Assembly (NCBI RefSeq): GCF_019511345.1
Contig: NZ_JAEUAK010000006.1
Span: forward strand, 186,001 to 250,000
Length of the DNA: 64,000 nucleotides
From: Rhizobium mesosinicum
Lineage (GTDB): Bacteria; Pseudomonadota; Alphaproteobacteria; Rhizobiales; Rhizobiaceae
Direction of reading: 5' to 3'
The notes beneath the pieces were generated by a model that was not told where the DNA came from, ran no database searches, and saw only the letters and a program-made list of their open reading frames with translations. The translations under genes and the position numbers were made by a program. Positions 37,697 to 46,633 of this stretch are shown here, piece after piece. Numbering within the stretch: position 1 is the stretch's first letter; every line of letters starts with the position of its first letter.

Positions 37697-38161
37697 ATGC
37701 AGCTGAAACCGGCATTCTCCTTGAGCAGGCTCCTGACGGTGGGCGAGGTGGCGGAGCGCAGCGGACTTGCGGTTTCTGCGCTGCATTTCTACGAGGCGAA
37801 GGGGCTGATCTCCAGCATCCGCACCCGCGGCAACCAGCGCCGCTACGGCCGCGACGTGCTGCGGCGCCTCGGCATCATCAAGGTGGCGCAACGCGTCGGC
37901 ATTCCGCTTGCCGAAATCCAGACCGCTTTCGAAACCCTGCCGCAGAGCCGGACGCCCACAGTCGAGGACTGGCAGAAACTGTCGGCGCTCTGGAAGGATG
38001 ATCTCGATGCACGCATCAAGCAGCTCAGCCTGTTGCGCGACCATCTGACGGGCTGCATCGGCTGTGGTTGCCTCTCGATCGACGCCTGTCCGCTGCGTAA
38101 TCCCTTCGACGTGCTCGGCAGGCAAGGCGCCGGCGCGCGGCTTCTCGACCCTGATGCTTAG
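37697..38161 (+). CDS. soxR: Redox-sensitive transcriptional activator SoxR
   Basis: A 154-residue MerR-family regulator. The N-terminal winged helix has LTVGEVAERSGLAVSALHFYE; a dimerisation helix follows; and the [2Fe-2S] cluster motif is C120-X2-C123-X-C125-X5-C131 (CIGCGCLSIDAC), as in E. coli SoxR. Oxidation of the cluster by redox-cycling compounds switches it to an activator. No soxS is expected outside enterics; SoxR acts directly on nearby genes. The adjacent SoxR box points to the FMN reductase as the local target, and that gene is broken here. Confidence 0.95.
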   Translation: MQLKPAFSLSRLLTVGEVAERSGLAVSALHFYEAKGLISSIRTRGNQRRYGRDVLRRLGIIKVAQRVGIPLAEIQTAFETLPQSRTPTVEDWQKLSALWKDDLDARIKQLSLLRDHLTGCIGCGCLSIDACPLRNPFDVLGRQGAGARLLDPDA

Positions 38162-38249
38162 ACCTTCGGGCTTTCTTTTGACTAGTGGCCGCATATGTTA
38201 GGCCTGATAGCGCAAGCAGCGGGGTCGGCCCCGCAAGGAGGACAGCTTC

Positions 38250-39020
38250 GTGTTTCATCCCAAATTGTTCGAGAACCGCAATGTCGTCGTGACGGGTGCT
38301 GGCCGCGGTATCGGCCTCGAAGTTGCCCGACAGTTTCTGGATTGCGGTGCGCGCGTGCTTGTCCACACCGGGCGCGATGGGGAACGCGAACTCCCGGATT
38401 TTCTCCTGACTGCCGAATCGGAGCGCCGGGCGCTGCTGCTGCCGGCAGATTTCCTGCAGGCGGGCGGAGCTGCAAAGTTTGCAGGAGAGGCACTCGATTT
38501 CTTCGACAGGGTGCATGTGTTGATCAACAATGCCGGCACCATGCATGGACGTTTTCCCGCGGGTGAGCTGACCGATGCCGATTATGAGACCATCGTGCGC
38601 CTCAACCAGACATCGGTGGTAGAGCTGACGAGGGCCTTGCTTCCCGCGCTCCGGGCAGCGCACGGTGCTGCCATCGTCAACACGGTCTCCATTTCAGCGC
38701 TGACGGGAGGAAGCCCGGGTTCGGCGATCTATTCCGCATCAAAGGCGTTCGTCGCGACCTACTCGAAGGCGCTCGCTCGCGAGCTCGCGCCTGACAATAT
38801 CAGGGTCAACTGCGTCTCACCCGGTACGATCGATACCGATTTCCATGCACGCTATTCATCCCGCGAAAAACTGGAACAGGCCCGCAAATCGATCCCGCTG
38901 CAGCGGCTTGGAACGTCGGAAGATTGTGCCCCCGCCTATCTCTTCCTGGCGGCTCCATCGCTCTCCGGTTACATCACAGGTCAAGTCCTGGAGATCAATG
39001 GCGGCCAGCTTATCTGCTGA
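38250..39020 (+). CDS. SDR-family oxidoreductase
   Basis: A 256-residue classical short-chain dehydrogenase: VTGAGRGIGLEVA (about 15-27) for the cofactor, INNAGTMHG, catalytic Ser in NTVSISALTGG, YSASKAF for the Tyr/Lys pair, and VLEINGGQ at the end. GTG 38250 follows AAGGAGGACAGCTTC, a good ribosome-binding site. Substrate is unknown. It lies 88 bp after soxR on the same strand, and could be in its transcript, but no SoxR box precedes it. Confidence 0.85.
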   Translation: MFHPKLFENRNVVVTGAGRGIGLEVARQFLDCGARVLVHTGRDGERELPDFLLTAESERRALLLPADFLQAGGAAKFAGEALDFFDRVHVLINNAGTMHGRFPAGELTDADYETIVRLNQTSVVELTRALLPALRAAHGAAIVNTVSISALTGGSPGSAIYSASKAFVATYSKALARELAPDNIRVNCVSPGTIDTDFHARYSSREKLEQARKSIPLQRLGTSEDCAPAYLFLAAPSLSGYITGQVLEINGGQLIC

Positions 39021-39053
39021 TTTAGTTGGACTTTTTTTGGTGTTTCACGACAT

Positions 39054-39081
39054 TTGTCTAATTCGTTTCTGCGAATATGAT
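39054..39081 (+). promoter_or_regulatory. Putative promoter with palindromic operator before the ArsR-family gene
   Basis: TTGTCT (39054-39059) and TATGAT (39076-39081) are 16 bp apart. The palindrome ATTCG-TTTCTG-CGAAT (39061-39076) fills the spacer and touches the -10, a place expected for an autorepressing ArsR operator. Confidence 0.45.
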
Positions 39082-39121
39082 AGTGTGCTGATCTATCCTA
39101 TTACCTCCTTCCGAGAAGCAA

Positions 39122-39463
39122 ATGCCATTGCCTAAACCGAAGCCGGGCATGACCGGCCAGGACTTGCAGAAGCTTGCTGACAAAGCCCGCGAGGCGAGTG
39201 ATCTCCTGAAGGCGCTAGCGCATCAGACCCGGTTGCTTATCCTCTGTATCCTGTCGGAAGGGGAAAAGACGGTCGGCGAAATCGAGGATATCCTTGGTAT
39301 ACAGCAGGCTATGGTGTCCCAGCAGCTTGCGCGGCTGAGGCTCGAAGGTCTCGTCAGTACGCGGCGCGAAGGACGGCTCGTCTATTACAGCATGGGCAAT
39401 GAAAGCGTCATGGCTTTCCTCGAATCGCTTTTCAGTCTCTTTCCGGTTGCCGAGGCGAGCTGA
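39122..39463 (+). CDS. ArsR-family transcriptional regulator
   Basis: A 113-residue winged-helix repressor. ASDLLKALAHQTRLLILCIL is the typical ArsR helix 1-2 region (about 26-45), then VGEIEDILGIQQAMVSQQLARLRLEGLVSTRREGRLVYY gives the recognition helix and wing. No ELCVCDL metal-binding motif is present, so metal sensing through that site is unlikely. The helix-turn-helix resembles metal-independent (SdpR/BigR-like) members. Its targets are unknown; a palindrome in its own promoter suggests autoregulation. Confidence 0.88.
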   Translation: MPLPKPKPGMTGQDLQKLADKAREASDLLKALAHQTRLLILCILSEGEKTVGEIEDILGIQQAMVSQQLARLRLEGLVSTRREGRLVYYSMGNESVMAFLESLFSLFPVAEAS

Positions 39464-39536
39464 GCCTGCTGGCTCTTGCGAAGCGGTCGTCAAGCCGTAA
39501 AGATAGGCCTCATCCCGAATTCGGCGGGGAGGCCGG

Positions 39537-40430
39537 ATGATCGACAAGCTGGAATTCTTCATCGCACTCGCCAACGAGAAACATTTCGGTCGTGCGGCAG
39601 AGGAATGCGGCGTTTCGCAACCAACGCTCTCGGCCGCCATTCGCCAGCTCGAAGATCAGCTGGGCGTCATGCTGGTGCAGCGCGGCTCCCGCTTTCAAGG
39701 ATTGACGCCGGAAGGGCAGCGCGTGCTTGAATGGGCGCGACGCATCGTCGGCGATACGCGCACAATGCGCGAGGAAATGCGCGCCGCCCGCAAGGGTCTC
39801 TCCGGCCATCTGCGTCTGGCGTCCATTCCGACCGCGCTCGCCATGCTGTCGCGAATCACAACGCCCTTCCAGGAAAGGCATCCCGACGTCACCTTCTCCA
39901 TCGTCTCGCGCAACTCGCTGCAGGTGCTGAGCATGCTCGAAAATCTCGAGATCGATGCCGGCATCACCTATCTGGAAAACGAGCCGCTCGGGCGCGTCAC
40001 TTCGGTGCCGCTCTATGCGGAACGCTATAATCTCATCACCGCCGCCGGCAGTCCGCTCTCAGATCGCGAGAGTGTGACATGGCGTGAAGTGGGTGATCTT
40101 CGGCTTTGCCTATTGACTGCTGACATGCAGAACCGGCGTATCATCAACCGGCATTTGGCCGAAGCAGGCGCGACAGTCCATCCGACGCTCGAATCGAACT
40201 CGATGATCGTGCTTTTTTCGCACGTGCGGACCGGCCGCTGGGCGAGCATCATGCCGCATAATGTCGCGAAATCATTCGGTTTTCCTGTCGAGATCCGGAT
40301 GATCCCGATCGTCGAGCCGGAGGCGCACCACCTCGTCGGCCTTGTCGCTCCCTATCGGGAACCTTTCACGCCGCTTGTTTCCGCCTTGTTGCATGAAGCA
40401 AGAACACTCGTGGAAGACGCGGAACTTTGA
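39537..40430 (+). CDS. LysR-family regulator of the formate dehydrogenase operon
   Basis: A 297-residue LysR-type regulator. The N-terminal winged helix is LEFFIALANEKHFGRAAEECGVSQPTLSAAIRQLE; the C-terminal periplasmic-binding-protein-like domain follows. It is co-directional and immediately upstream of fdsG, matching the fdsR position in Cupriavidus. A T-N11-A dyad overlaps its stop codon in the gap before fdsG. Control by formate is a reasonable inference. Confidence 0.88.
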   Translation: MIDKLEFFIALANEKHFGRAAEECGVSQPTLSAAIRQLEDQLGVMLVQRGSRFQGLTPEGQRVLEWARRIVGDTRTMREEMRAARKGLSGHLRLASIPTALAMLSRITTPFQERHPDVTFSIVSRNSLQVLSMLENLEIDAGITYLENEPLGRVTSVPLYAERYNLITAAGSPLSDRESVTWREVGDLRLCLLTADMQNRRIINRHLAEAGATVHPTLESNSMIVLFSHVRTGRWASIMPHNVAKSFGFPVEIRMIPIVEPEAHHLVGLVAPYREPFTPLVSALLHEARTLVEDAEL

Positions 40431-40476
40431 TAGAAAGAAGCTATCAAGCAACGAGACTGCTTTATTGATTGCAGTC
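40427..40476 (+). promoter_or_regulatory. Two dyads upstream of fdsG, possible LysR operator
   Basis: TTGATAG-N7-CTATCAA (40427-40447) contains ATAG-N7-CTAT, a T-N11-A LysR-type motif. A second dyad GACTGC-N10-GCAGTC lies at 40455-40476. Both are in the 133-bp gap between the LysR gene and fdsG. Confidence 0.5.
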
Positions 40477-40563
40477 TGCTTCCCTGAGACAGTTCCGTTG
40501 AATTCGCGATGACATGGGGAGTTTTGCGGTTCACCGATGCGCAAGCCGAAGGGAGGGCTGCTG

Positions 40564-41043
40564 ATGAACATACATATCGGTCAGGGCGACATCGCGGAGC
40601 GGATCCGCTCGATCGTTGCTGATCTTCGATCCCTCGAGGGACCACTGCTCCCCATTCTGCATGAGGTTCAGGACCAGTTCGGTTACGTGCCGCGGGAGGC
40701 TCTGCCAGTCATCGCTGACGAGCTCAACCTTTCCCGCGCCGAGGTCCACGGTGTCGTAACCTTCTATCATGATTATCGTGATCATCCTGCCGGTCGGCAC
40801 GTGCTGAAGCTCTGTCGCGCCGAAGCCTGCCAGTCGATGGGTGGTGACGCACTGGCCGAGCGTATCAAGGTCCTGCTCGGCATCGATTTTCATCAAACGA
40901 CACTCGACGGCGGCGTGACCCTGGAGCCTGTATACTGTCTCGGTCTCTGTGCCTGCGCGCCAGCCGCCATGTTCGATGGCGAAGTGCATGGTCGCGTCGA
41001 TGACGAATTGGCGGCCGAACTCGTCGAGGAGGCGCGCCGATGA
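40564..41043 (+). CDS. fdsG: NAD-dependent formate dehydrogenase gamma subunit
   Basis: A 159-residue thioredoxin-like [2Fe-2S] protein related to NuoE. N-terminal helices (IRSIVADLRSLEGPLLPIL) precede the ferredoxin domain with cysteines in CRAEACQSMGG and GLCACAPAAM. It passes electrons with FdsB to NAD. ATG 40564 has GGGAGGG upstream and is preferred to an ATG at 40537. It overlaps fdsB by 4 bp (ATGA). Confidence 0.93.
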   Translation: MNIHIGQGDIAERIRSIVADLRSLEGPLLPILHEVQDQFGYVPREALPVIADELNLSRAEVHGVVTFYHDYRDHPAGRHVLKLCRAEACQSMGGDALAERIKVLLGIDFHQTTLDGGVTLEPVYCLGLCACAPAAMFDGEVHGRVDDELAAELVEEARR

Positions 41044-42596
41044 CTGTGAAGATTTATGTTCCGCGCGATGCCGCAGCGCTCTCGCTCGGGGCCGAGAAGG
41101 TGGCAAAGGCGATTACCCAGGAGATCGCCGCCCGCGGCCTCGATGCGACCGTCGTGCGCAACGGCTCGCGCGGAATGTTCTGGCTGGAGCCGTTGGTCGA
41201 GGTTGAGGTTTCCGGGAAACGAGTCGGCTATGGGCCAGTCAAGGCGAAGGATGTCGCGGGGCTGTTCGATGCGGGACTGCTGGACGGTGGGGCGCATGCG
41301 CTCTGTCTTGAGGAGGTCGAGGACCTGCCTTTCCTAAAGGGCCAGACCCGTCTCACCTTTGCCCGCTGCGGCATTACCGATCCGCTTTCGCTTGAGGATT
41401 ACGAAGCGCATGGGGGGCTCGCCGGTCTTCGCCGCGCACTGTCGATGCAGTCTGCCGATATCGTCAAGGAAGTCACCGATTCCGGCCTTCGCGGCCGCGG
41501 CGGCGCCGGTTTTCCGACCGGCATCAAATGGAAGACGGTGCTCGATGCGGCGGGTTCGCGCAAGTATATCGTCTGCAATGCAGATGAGGGCGACAGCGGT
41601 ACCTTCGCCGACCGGATGATCATGGAGGGCGATCCCTTCGTGCTCATCGAAGGCATGGCGATTGCGGGGTTGGCAACGGGAGCCACGAAAGGTTTCGTCT
41701 ATACGCGTTCGGAGTATCCGCATGCCATCGCCACGATGACGGAGGCGGTGGAGATCGCCCGCAAGGCCGGCATTCTCGGCACTTCGGTGCTCGGCTCCGG
41801 CAAGACCTTCGACATGGAGATCCGCACTGGTGCAGGCGCTTATGTGTGCGGCGAGGAGACGGCGCTGCTCAACAGCCTTGAAGGCAAGCGGGGGGTCGTG
41901 CGCGCCAAGCCGCCGCTGCCGGCGCATAAGGGCCTGTTTGACTGTCCGACCGTCATCAATAACGTCATCTCGCTCGCCTCTGTGCCTGTGATCATGGACA
42001 AGGGGGCTCCCTTCTATCGCGATTTCGGCATGGGCCGGTCACGCGGCACCATTCCGCTGCAGATCGCCGGTAACGTGAAATATCGCGGTCTTTATGAAAC
42101 CGCCTTCGGCCTGTCGCTCGGCGATATCGTCGAGAAGATCGGCGGAGGTACGGCGTCCGGCCGGCCAGTGAAAGCGGTGCAGGTGGGCGGGCCGCTCGGA
42201 GCCTATTTCCCGCGCGCGCTCTTTGACACGCCGTTCGACTACGAGGCCTTTGCGGCCAAGGACGGCCTAATCGGCCATGCCGGCCTCGTCGTCTTCGACG
42301 ATACTGCCGATATGCTGAAGCAGGCCCGTTTCGCAATGGAATTCTGCGCAGTGGAAAGCTGCGGCAAGTGCACGCCCTGCCGCATCGGCTCGACACGCGG
42401 CGTCGAAACCGCCGACAAGATCGCGCAGGGCGTCGATCCGGAAAGGAACCGCGAGCTGCTGGCCGACCTCTGCAATACGATGAAATTCGGTTCGCTCTGC
42501 GCGCTCGGCGGCTTCACGCCCTATCCCGTGATGAGCGCCATGACGCACTTTCCCGAAGATTTTGCCCCGACTCCTCTCATAGAAGCGGCCGAATAG
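41040..42596 (+). CDS. fdsB: NAD-dependent formate dehydrogenase beta subunit
   Basis: A 518-residue diaphorase subunit related to NuoF with an N-terminal thioredoxin-like extension (residues 1-100). FMN-binding GLRGRGGAGFPTGIKW (about 144-159), NADH site NADEGDSGTFADR, and the C-terminal [4Fe-4S] motif ESCGKCTPCRIG with a later Cys in GSLCALGG. It reduces NAD with electrons from FdsA. It is 3 bp before fdsA. Confidence 0.95.
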   Translation: MTVKIYVPRDAAALSLGAEKVAKAITQEIAARGLDATVVRNGSRGMFWLEPLVEVEVSGKRVGYGPVKAKDVAGLFDAGLLDGGAHALCLEEVEDLPFLKGQTRLTFARCGITDPLSLEDYEAHGGLAGLRRALSMQSADIVKEVTDSGLRGRGGAGFPTGIKWKTVLDAAGSRKYIVCNADEGDSGTFADRMIMEGDPFVLIEGMAIAGLATGATKGFVYTRSEYPHAIATMTEAVEIARKAGILGTSVLGSGKTFDMEIRTGAGAYVCGEETALLNSLEGKRGVVRAKPPLPAHKGLFDCPTVINNVISLASVPVIMDKGAPFYRDFGMGRSRGTIPLQIAGNVKYRGLYETAFGLSLGDIVEKIGGGTASGRPVKAVQVGGPLGAYFPRALFDTPFDYEAFAAKDGLIGHAGLVVFDDTADMLKQARFAMEFCAVESCGKCTPCRIGSTRGVETADKIAQGVDPERNRELLADLCNTMKFGSLCALGGFTPYPVMSAMTHFPEDFAPTPLIEAAE

Positions 42597-42599
42597 ACC

Positions 42600-45479
42600 A
42601 TGTCTCTTGTTCACGAAATCGACTACGGAACGCCGGCCTCGAAATCCGAAACGATGGTGACGCTGACCATCGACGGCCGTCAGGTGACAGTTCCTGAGGG
42701 GACCTCGATCATGCGCGCCTCTATGGAGGCCGGCATCGAAGTGCCGAAGCTCTGCGCGACCGATATGGTCGATGCCTTCGGTTCCTGTCGCCTCTGTCTG
42801 ATCGAGATCGACGGCCGCAATGGAACGCCTGCTTCCTGCACCACGCCGGTGGCATCCGGCATCGTCGTCCATACGCAGACCGAGCGGCTGAAGAATATCC
42901 GTCGCGGCGTCATGGAGCTTTATATCTCCGACCATCCGCTCGACTGTCTGACCTGCGCTGCCAACGGTGACTGCGAGCTGCAGGACATGGCCGGCGCCGT
43001 TGGTCTTCGGGACGTGCGTTATGGCTATGAGGGCGACAATCATGTCAAGGCCCGCAACAATGGCGAGATCAATCTGAAATGGATGCCGAAGGACGAGTCC
43101 AATCCCTACTTCACCTATGATCCGTCAAAGTGCATCGTCTGCTCCCGCTGCGTGCGCGCCTGCGAGGAAGTGCAAGGCACTTTCGCGCTGACGATCGAAG
43201 GGCGCGGTTTTGATTCGTGCGTTTCACCCGGCATGCACGAGCATTTCGTCGAGTCCGAATGTGTGTCCTGCGGCGCCTGCGTACAGGCCTGCCCCACGGC
43301 GACGCTGACGGAAAAATCGGTCATCCGCATCGGCCAACCGGAACACTCGGCCGTGACGACCTGCGCATATTGCGGCGTCGGCTGCTCCTTCAAGGCGGAA
43401 ATGCGTGGCGAGGAGCTGGTGCGCATGGTGCCGTGGAAGGACGGTCAGGCCAACCGCGGCCATTCCTGCGTCAAGGGCCGCTTCGCCTATGGCTACTCGA
43501 CTCACAAGGACCGCATCCTCAATCCGATGATCCGAGAGAAGGTGACGGATCCCTGGCGTGAAGTGACCTGGGACGATGCCTATGCGCATGTTGCTTCCGA
43601 GTTTCGCCGCATCCAGTATCAATATGGCCGCGACGCAATCGGCGGCATCACATCGTCTCGTTGCACCAATGAAGAGACTTATCTTGTCCAGAAGCTGGTC
43701 CGCGCCGGCTTCGGCAACAACAATGTCGATACATGCGCGCGCGTTTGCCACTCGCCGACAGGCTATGGGCTGGGTCAGGCCTTCGGCACCTCAGCCGGCA
43801 CGCAGGATTTCGATAGCGTCGAGCAGTCCGATGTGGTCGTCATTATCGGCGCCAACCCGACAGATGGTCACCCGGTCTTCGCTTCGCGTCTCAAGAAGCG
43901 GCTACGGCAGGGCGCCAAACTTGTTGTCATCGATCCGCGCCGCACCGATATCGTCCGCTCGCCGCATGTGGAGGCTTCTTATCATCTGCCGCTGAAGCCT
44001 GGCACCAACGTCGCTGTTATGACGGCGCTGGCGCATGTGATCGTGACCGAAGGCCTTTATGATGAGAAGTTCATCCGCGAGCGCTGCGATTGGTCGGAGT
44101 TCGAGGATTGGGCAGCTTTCGTGGCGGAACCGCAGCACAGCCCGGAAGCCGTCGAGAAATTCACCGGCGTCAACCCGGAAGACGTGCGCGGCGCTGCCCG
44201 GCTCTATGCGACAGGCGGCAATGGTGCCATCTATTACGGCCTCGGCGTGACCGAACACAGCCAGGGCTCTACGACCGTCATGGCGATCGCCAATCTCGCC
44301 ATGGCGACCGGCAATATCGGCCGTCCCGGCGTCGGCGTGAATCCGCTGCGCGGCCAGAACAATGTGCAGGGCTCCTGCGACATGGGATCCTTCCCGCATG
44401 AACTGCCGGGCTATCGCCACATCTCAGACGATGCGACGCGCGATATTTTTGAAAAGCTCTGGGGCGTGAAGCTCAACAACGAGCCGGGCCTGCGTATTCC
44501 GAATATGCTGGACGCTGCCGTCGACGGCTCCTTCAAGGGTATCTATATCCAGGGCGAAGATATCCTGCAGTCCGATCCGGACACCAAACATGTCGCCGCC
44601 GGTCTTGCCGCGATGGAATGTGTCGTCGTGCAGGATCTTTTCCTGAACGAGACGGCGAACTATGCTCATGTCTTCCTGCCGGGCTCTACCTTCCTGGAAA
44701 AGGACGGCACCTTCACCAATGCCGAGCGCCGCATCAACCGCGTGCGCAAGGTCATAACGCCACGCAACGGCTATGGCGACTGGGAAGTGACGCAGAAGCT
44801 CGCCCAGGCCATGGGCCTCGACTGGCACTATACGCATCCGTCCGAGATCATGGATGAGATTGCCGCGACGACGCCGAGCTTCGCTTCGGTCTCGTACGAC
44901 TATCTTGAAAAGATGGGCTCCGTTCAGTGGCCCTGCAACGAGAAACATCCGCTCGGCTCGCCGATCATGCATGTGGACGGATTCGTGCGCGGCAAGGGCA
45001 AGTTTATCCGCACAGAATATGTGGCGACCGACGAGCGCACAGGTCCGCGCTTCCCGTTGCTTCTCACCACCGGCCGCATCCTTAGCCAGTATAATGTCGG
45101 GGCTCAGACACGCCGTACCGATAATGTCGTCTGGCATTCCGAAGACAGGCTGGAGATACACCCGCATGATGCCGAGCAGCGCGGCATCCGCGATGGCGAC
45201 TGGGTGAAGCTTGGCAGCCGCTCGGGCGATACGACACTTCGCGCTTTGATCACCGATCGCGTGGCGCCCGGCGTCGTCTATACCACCTTCCATCATCCGG
45301 ATACGCAGGCAAACGTCATCACCACCGATTTCTCCGATTGGGCGACGAACTGCCCGGAATACAAGGTGACGGCGGTGCAGGTTTCGCCCTCCAACGGCCC
45401 GTCGGAATGGCAGATCGAGTATGACGAGCAGGCCCGCCAGTCCCGCCGCATCGCCGGCAAGATGGAGGCGGCGGAATAA
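42600..45479 (+). CDS. fdsA: NAD-dependent formate dehydrogenase alpha (molybdenum) subunit
   Basis: A 959-residue catalytic subunit of a soluble, oxygen-tolerant formate dehydrogenase oxidising formate to CO2. The NuoG-like N-terminus has a [2Fe-2S] domain (AFGSCRLCLIEI), the His-Cys cluster motif HPLDCLTCAANGDCELQ, then CIVCSRCVRACEE and CVSCGACVQACP. The Mo-bisPGD part starts with CAYCGVGCSFK. Catalytic C383-H384 is in RVCHSPTGYG, so it uses cysteine rather than selenocysteine. Length and architecture match FdsA/FdhF2 of Cupriavidus and Rhodobacter. TAA overlaps the ATG of fdhD. Confidence 0.96.
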   Translation: MSLVHEIDYGTPASKSETMVTLTIDGRQVTVPEGTSIMRASMEAGIEVPKLCATDMVDAFGSCRLCLIEIDGRNGTPASCTTPVASGIVVHTQTERLKNIRRGVMELYISDHPLDCLTCAANGDCELQDMAGAVGLRDVRYGYEGDNHVKARNNGEINLKWMPKDESNPYFTYDPSKCIVCSRCVRACEEVQGTFALTIEGRGFDSCVSPGMHEHFVESECVSCGACVQACPTATLTEKSVIRIGQPEHSAVTTCAYCGVGCSFKAEMRGEELVRMVPWKDGQANRGHSCVKGRFAYGYSTHKDRILNPMIREKVTDPWREVTWDDAYAHVASEFRRIQYQYGRDAIGGITSSRCTNEETYLVQKLVRAGFGNNNVDTCARVCHSPTGYGLGQAFGTSAGTQDFDSVEQSDVVVIIGANPTDGHPVFASRLKKRLRQGAKLVVIDPRRTDIVRSPHVEASYHLPLKPGTNVAVMTALAHVIVTEGLYDEKFIRERCDWSEFEDWAAFVAEPQHSPEAVEKFTGVNPEDVRGAARLYATGGNGAIYYGLGVTEHSQGSTTVMAIANLAMATGNIGRPGVGVNPLRGQNNVQGSCDMGSFPHELPGYRHISDDATRDIFEKLWGVKLNNEPGLRIPNMLDAAVDGSFKGIYIQGEDILQSDPDTKHVAAGLAAMECVVVQDLFLNETANYAHVFLPGSTFLEKDGTFTNAERRINRVRKVITPRNGYGDWEVTQKLAQAMGLDWHYTHPSEIMDEIAATTPSFASVSYDYLEKMGSVQWPCNEKHPLGSPIMHVDGFVRGKGKFIRTEYVATDERTGPRFPLLLTTGRILSQYNVGAQTRRTDNVVWHSEDRLEIHPHDAEQRGIRDGDWVKLGSRSGDTTLRALITDRVAPGVVYTTFHHPDTQANVITTDFSDWATNCPEYKVTAVQVSPSNGPSEWQIEYDEQARQSRRIAGKMEAAE

Positions 45480-46306
45480 TGACGGAACGGCCGACCCGCA
45501 TAAGCGTGACGAAGATTGCCCGGAGGGGCGGCGTCATGACACGGGGCGAGCGTATCGTACCCGAGGAAGTGCCGATCGCCTTTTCCTATGGCGGCAGTTC
45601 GCATGCGGTCATGATGGGCACGCCTGCCGATCTCGAGGATTTCGCGGTTGGCTTCAGCCTGACGGAAGGCATCATCACCGACCGCAGCCAGGTCGCCGGT
45701 ATCGAGTTCCTCAAGGACGAGAAGGGCATTGATGTCCAGGTGACGCTTGTCGACGATGTCGAGGATGCTTTGAGGCGGCGGCGGCGCAGCATGGCGGGAC
45801 CTGTCGGTTGCGGCCTTTGCGGCATCGAATCGATCGAGCAGGCGGTTCGCACCGTGCCAAACGTTTCCGAGGCCGAGCTGTCGCTGTCGCATGCCGATAT
45901 CGTGCAGGCGATTGCTCTGCTTAACGATTCCCAGCCGCTGCATCGCGAGACGCGCGCCGTTCATGGGGCAGGCTTCTACGTCCCCGGCAAGGGATTGATC
46001 GCCGTGCGTGAGGATGTCGGCCGGCACAATGCGCTCGACAAACTCTGTGGTGCCGTCATCAGGACGGGAGAGGCCGGCGCTTCCGGCGCTGTTACCGTCA
46101 CCAGCCGGCTCTCCGTCGAAATGGTGCAAAAGACGGCGATCCTCGGCGCACCCGTGCTAATCGCCATATCCGCGCCGACCGCACTTGCCATCCGCACGGC
46201 CGAAGAAGCGGGCATGACGCTTGTCGCTCTCGTGCGCGGCGAGGATTTCGAGATTTTCAGCCACCCGCATCGCTTGTCGCCCGGAAGCATCGCCGATGTC
46301 GCATGA
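45479..46306 (+). CDS. fdhD: Formate dehydrogenase accessory sulfurtransferase FdhD (FdsC)
   Basis: A 275-residue maturation factor that delivers sulfur to the molybdenum cofactor of formate dehydrogenase. The conserved cysteine pair is in VGCGLCGIES (about 104-113); DVGRHNALDKLCG and SRLSVEMVQKTAILG are the usual family blocks. ATG overlaps the fdsA stop by one base, and its own 3' end overlaps fdsD by 11 bp. The order GBA-C-D is the same as in Cupriavidus fdsGBACD. Confidence 0.94.
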   Translation: MTERPTRISVTKIARRGGVMTRGERIVPEEVPIAFSYGGSSHAVMMGTPADLEDFAVGFSLTEGIITDRSQVAGIEFLKDEKGIDVQVTLVDDVEDALRRRRRSMAGPVGCGLCGIESIEQAVRTVPNVSEAELSLSHADIVQAIALLNDSQPLHRETRAVHGAGFYVPGKGLIAVREDVGRHNALDKLCGAVIRTGEAGASGAVTVTSRLSVEMVQKTAILGAPVLIAISAPTALAIRTAEEAGMTLVALVRGEDFEIFSHPHRLSPGSIADVA

Positions 46307-46541
46307 TACCAAGACCAAGCTTGTCTATATGGCAAACCAGATTGCAACCTTCTTCAAGACCCAGCCCGAAAGCGAGGCTGCGCAGGGGGTGGCGACGCAT
46401 ATCAACAAATTTTGGGAGCCGCGTATGCGGCGACAACTCTTCGAAATCCTGGAAAAGCAAGACAATGGCCTAGACGCGCTCGTGCTGCAGGCCGTTCCTC
46501 TGATCCGCAAACCGGAGCCGGCAGAACAGCCGCTTCGATAA
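46296..46541 (+). CDS. fdsD: Formate dehydrogenase delta subunit
   Basis: An 81-residue small subunit. KLVYMANQIATFFKTQP near the start and THINKFWEPRMRRQLFEIL are characteristic of FdsD. In Cupriavidus and Rhodobacter the delta subunit helps assemble or stabilise the Mo-containing FdsA. ATG 46296 lies within the end of fdhD. The 92-bp gap after it leads to the transporter. Confidence 0.9.
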   Translation: MSHDTKTKLVYMANQIATFFKTQPESEAAQGVATHINKFWEPRMRRQLFEILEKQDNGLDALVLQAVPLIRKPEPAEQPLR

Positions 46542-46633
46542 AGCAACATCGGCGCATGAAAGAGGCGAGGCCGGATCAGCCCGCTTGCACATGCGCCTGT
46601 GAAAGCCAGGTCTGAATCAAGGAGGAGTTGTTC

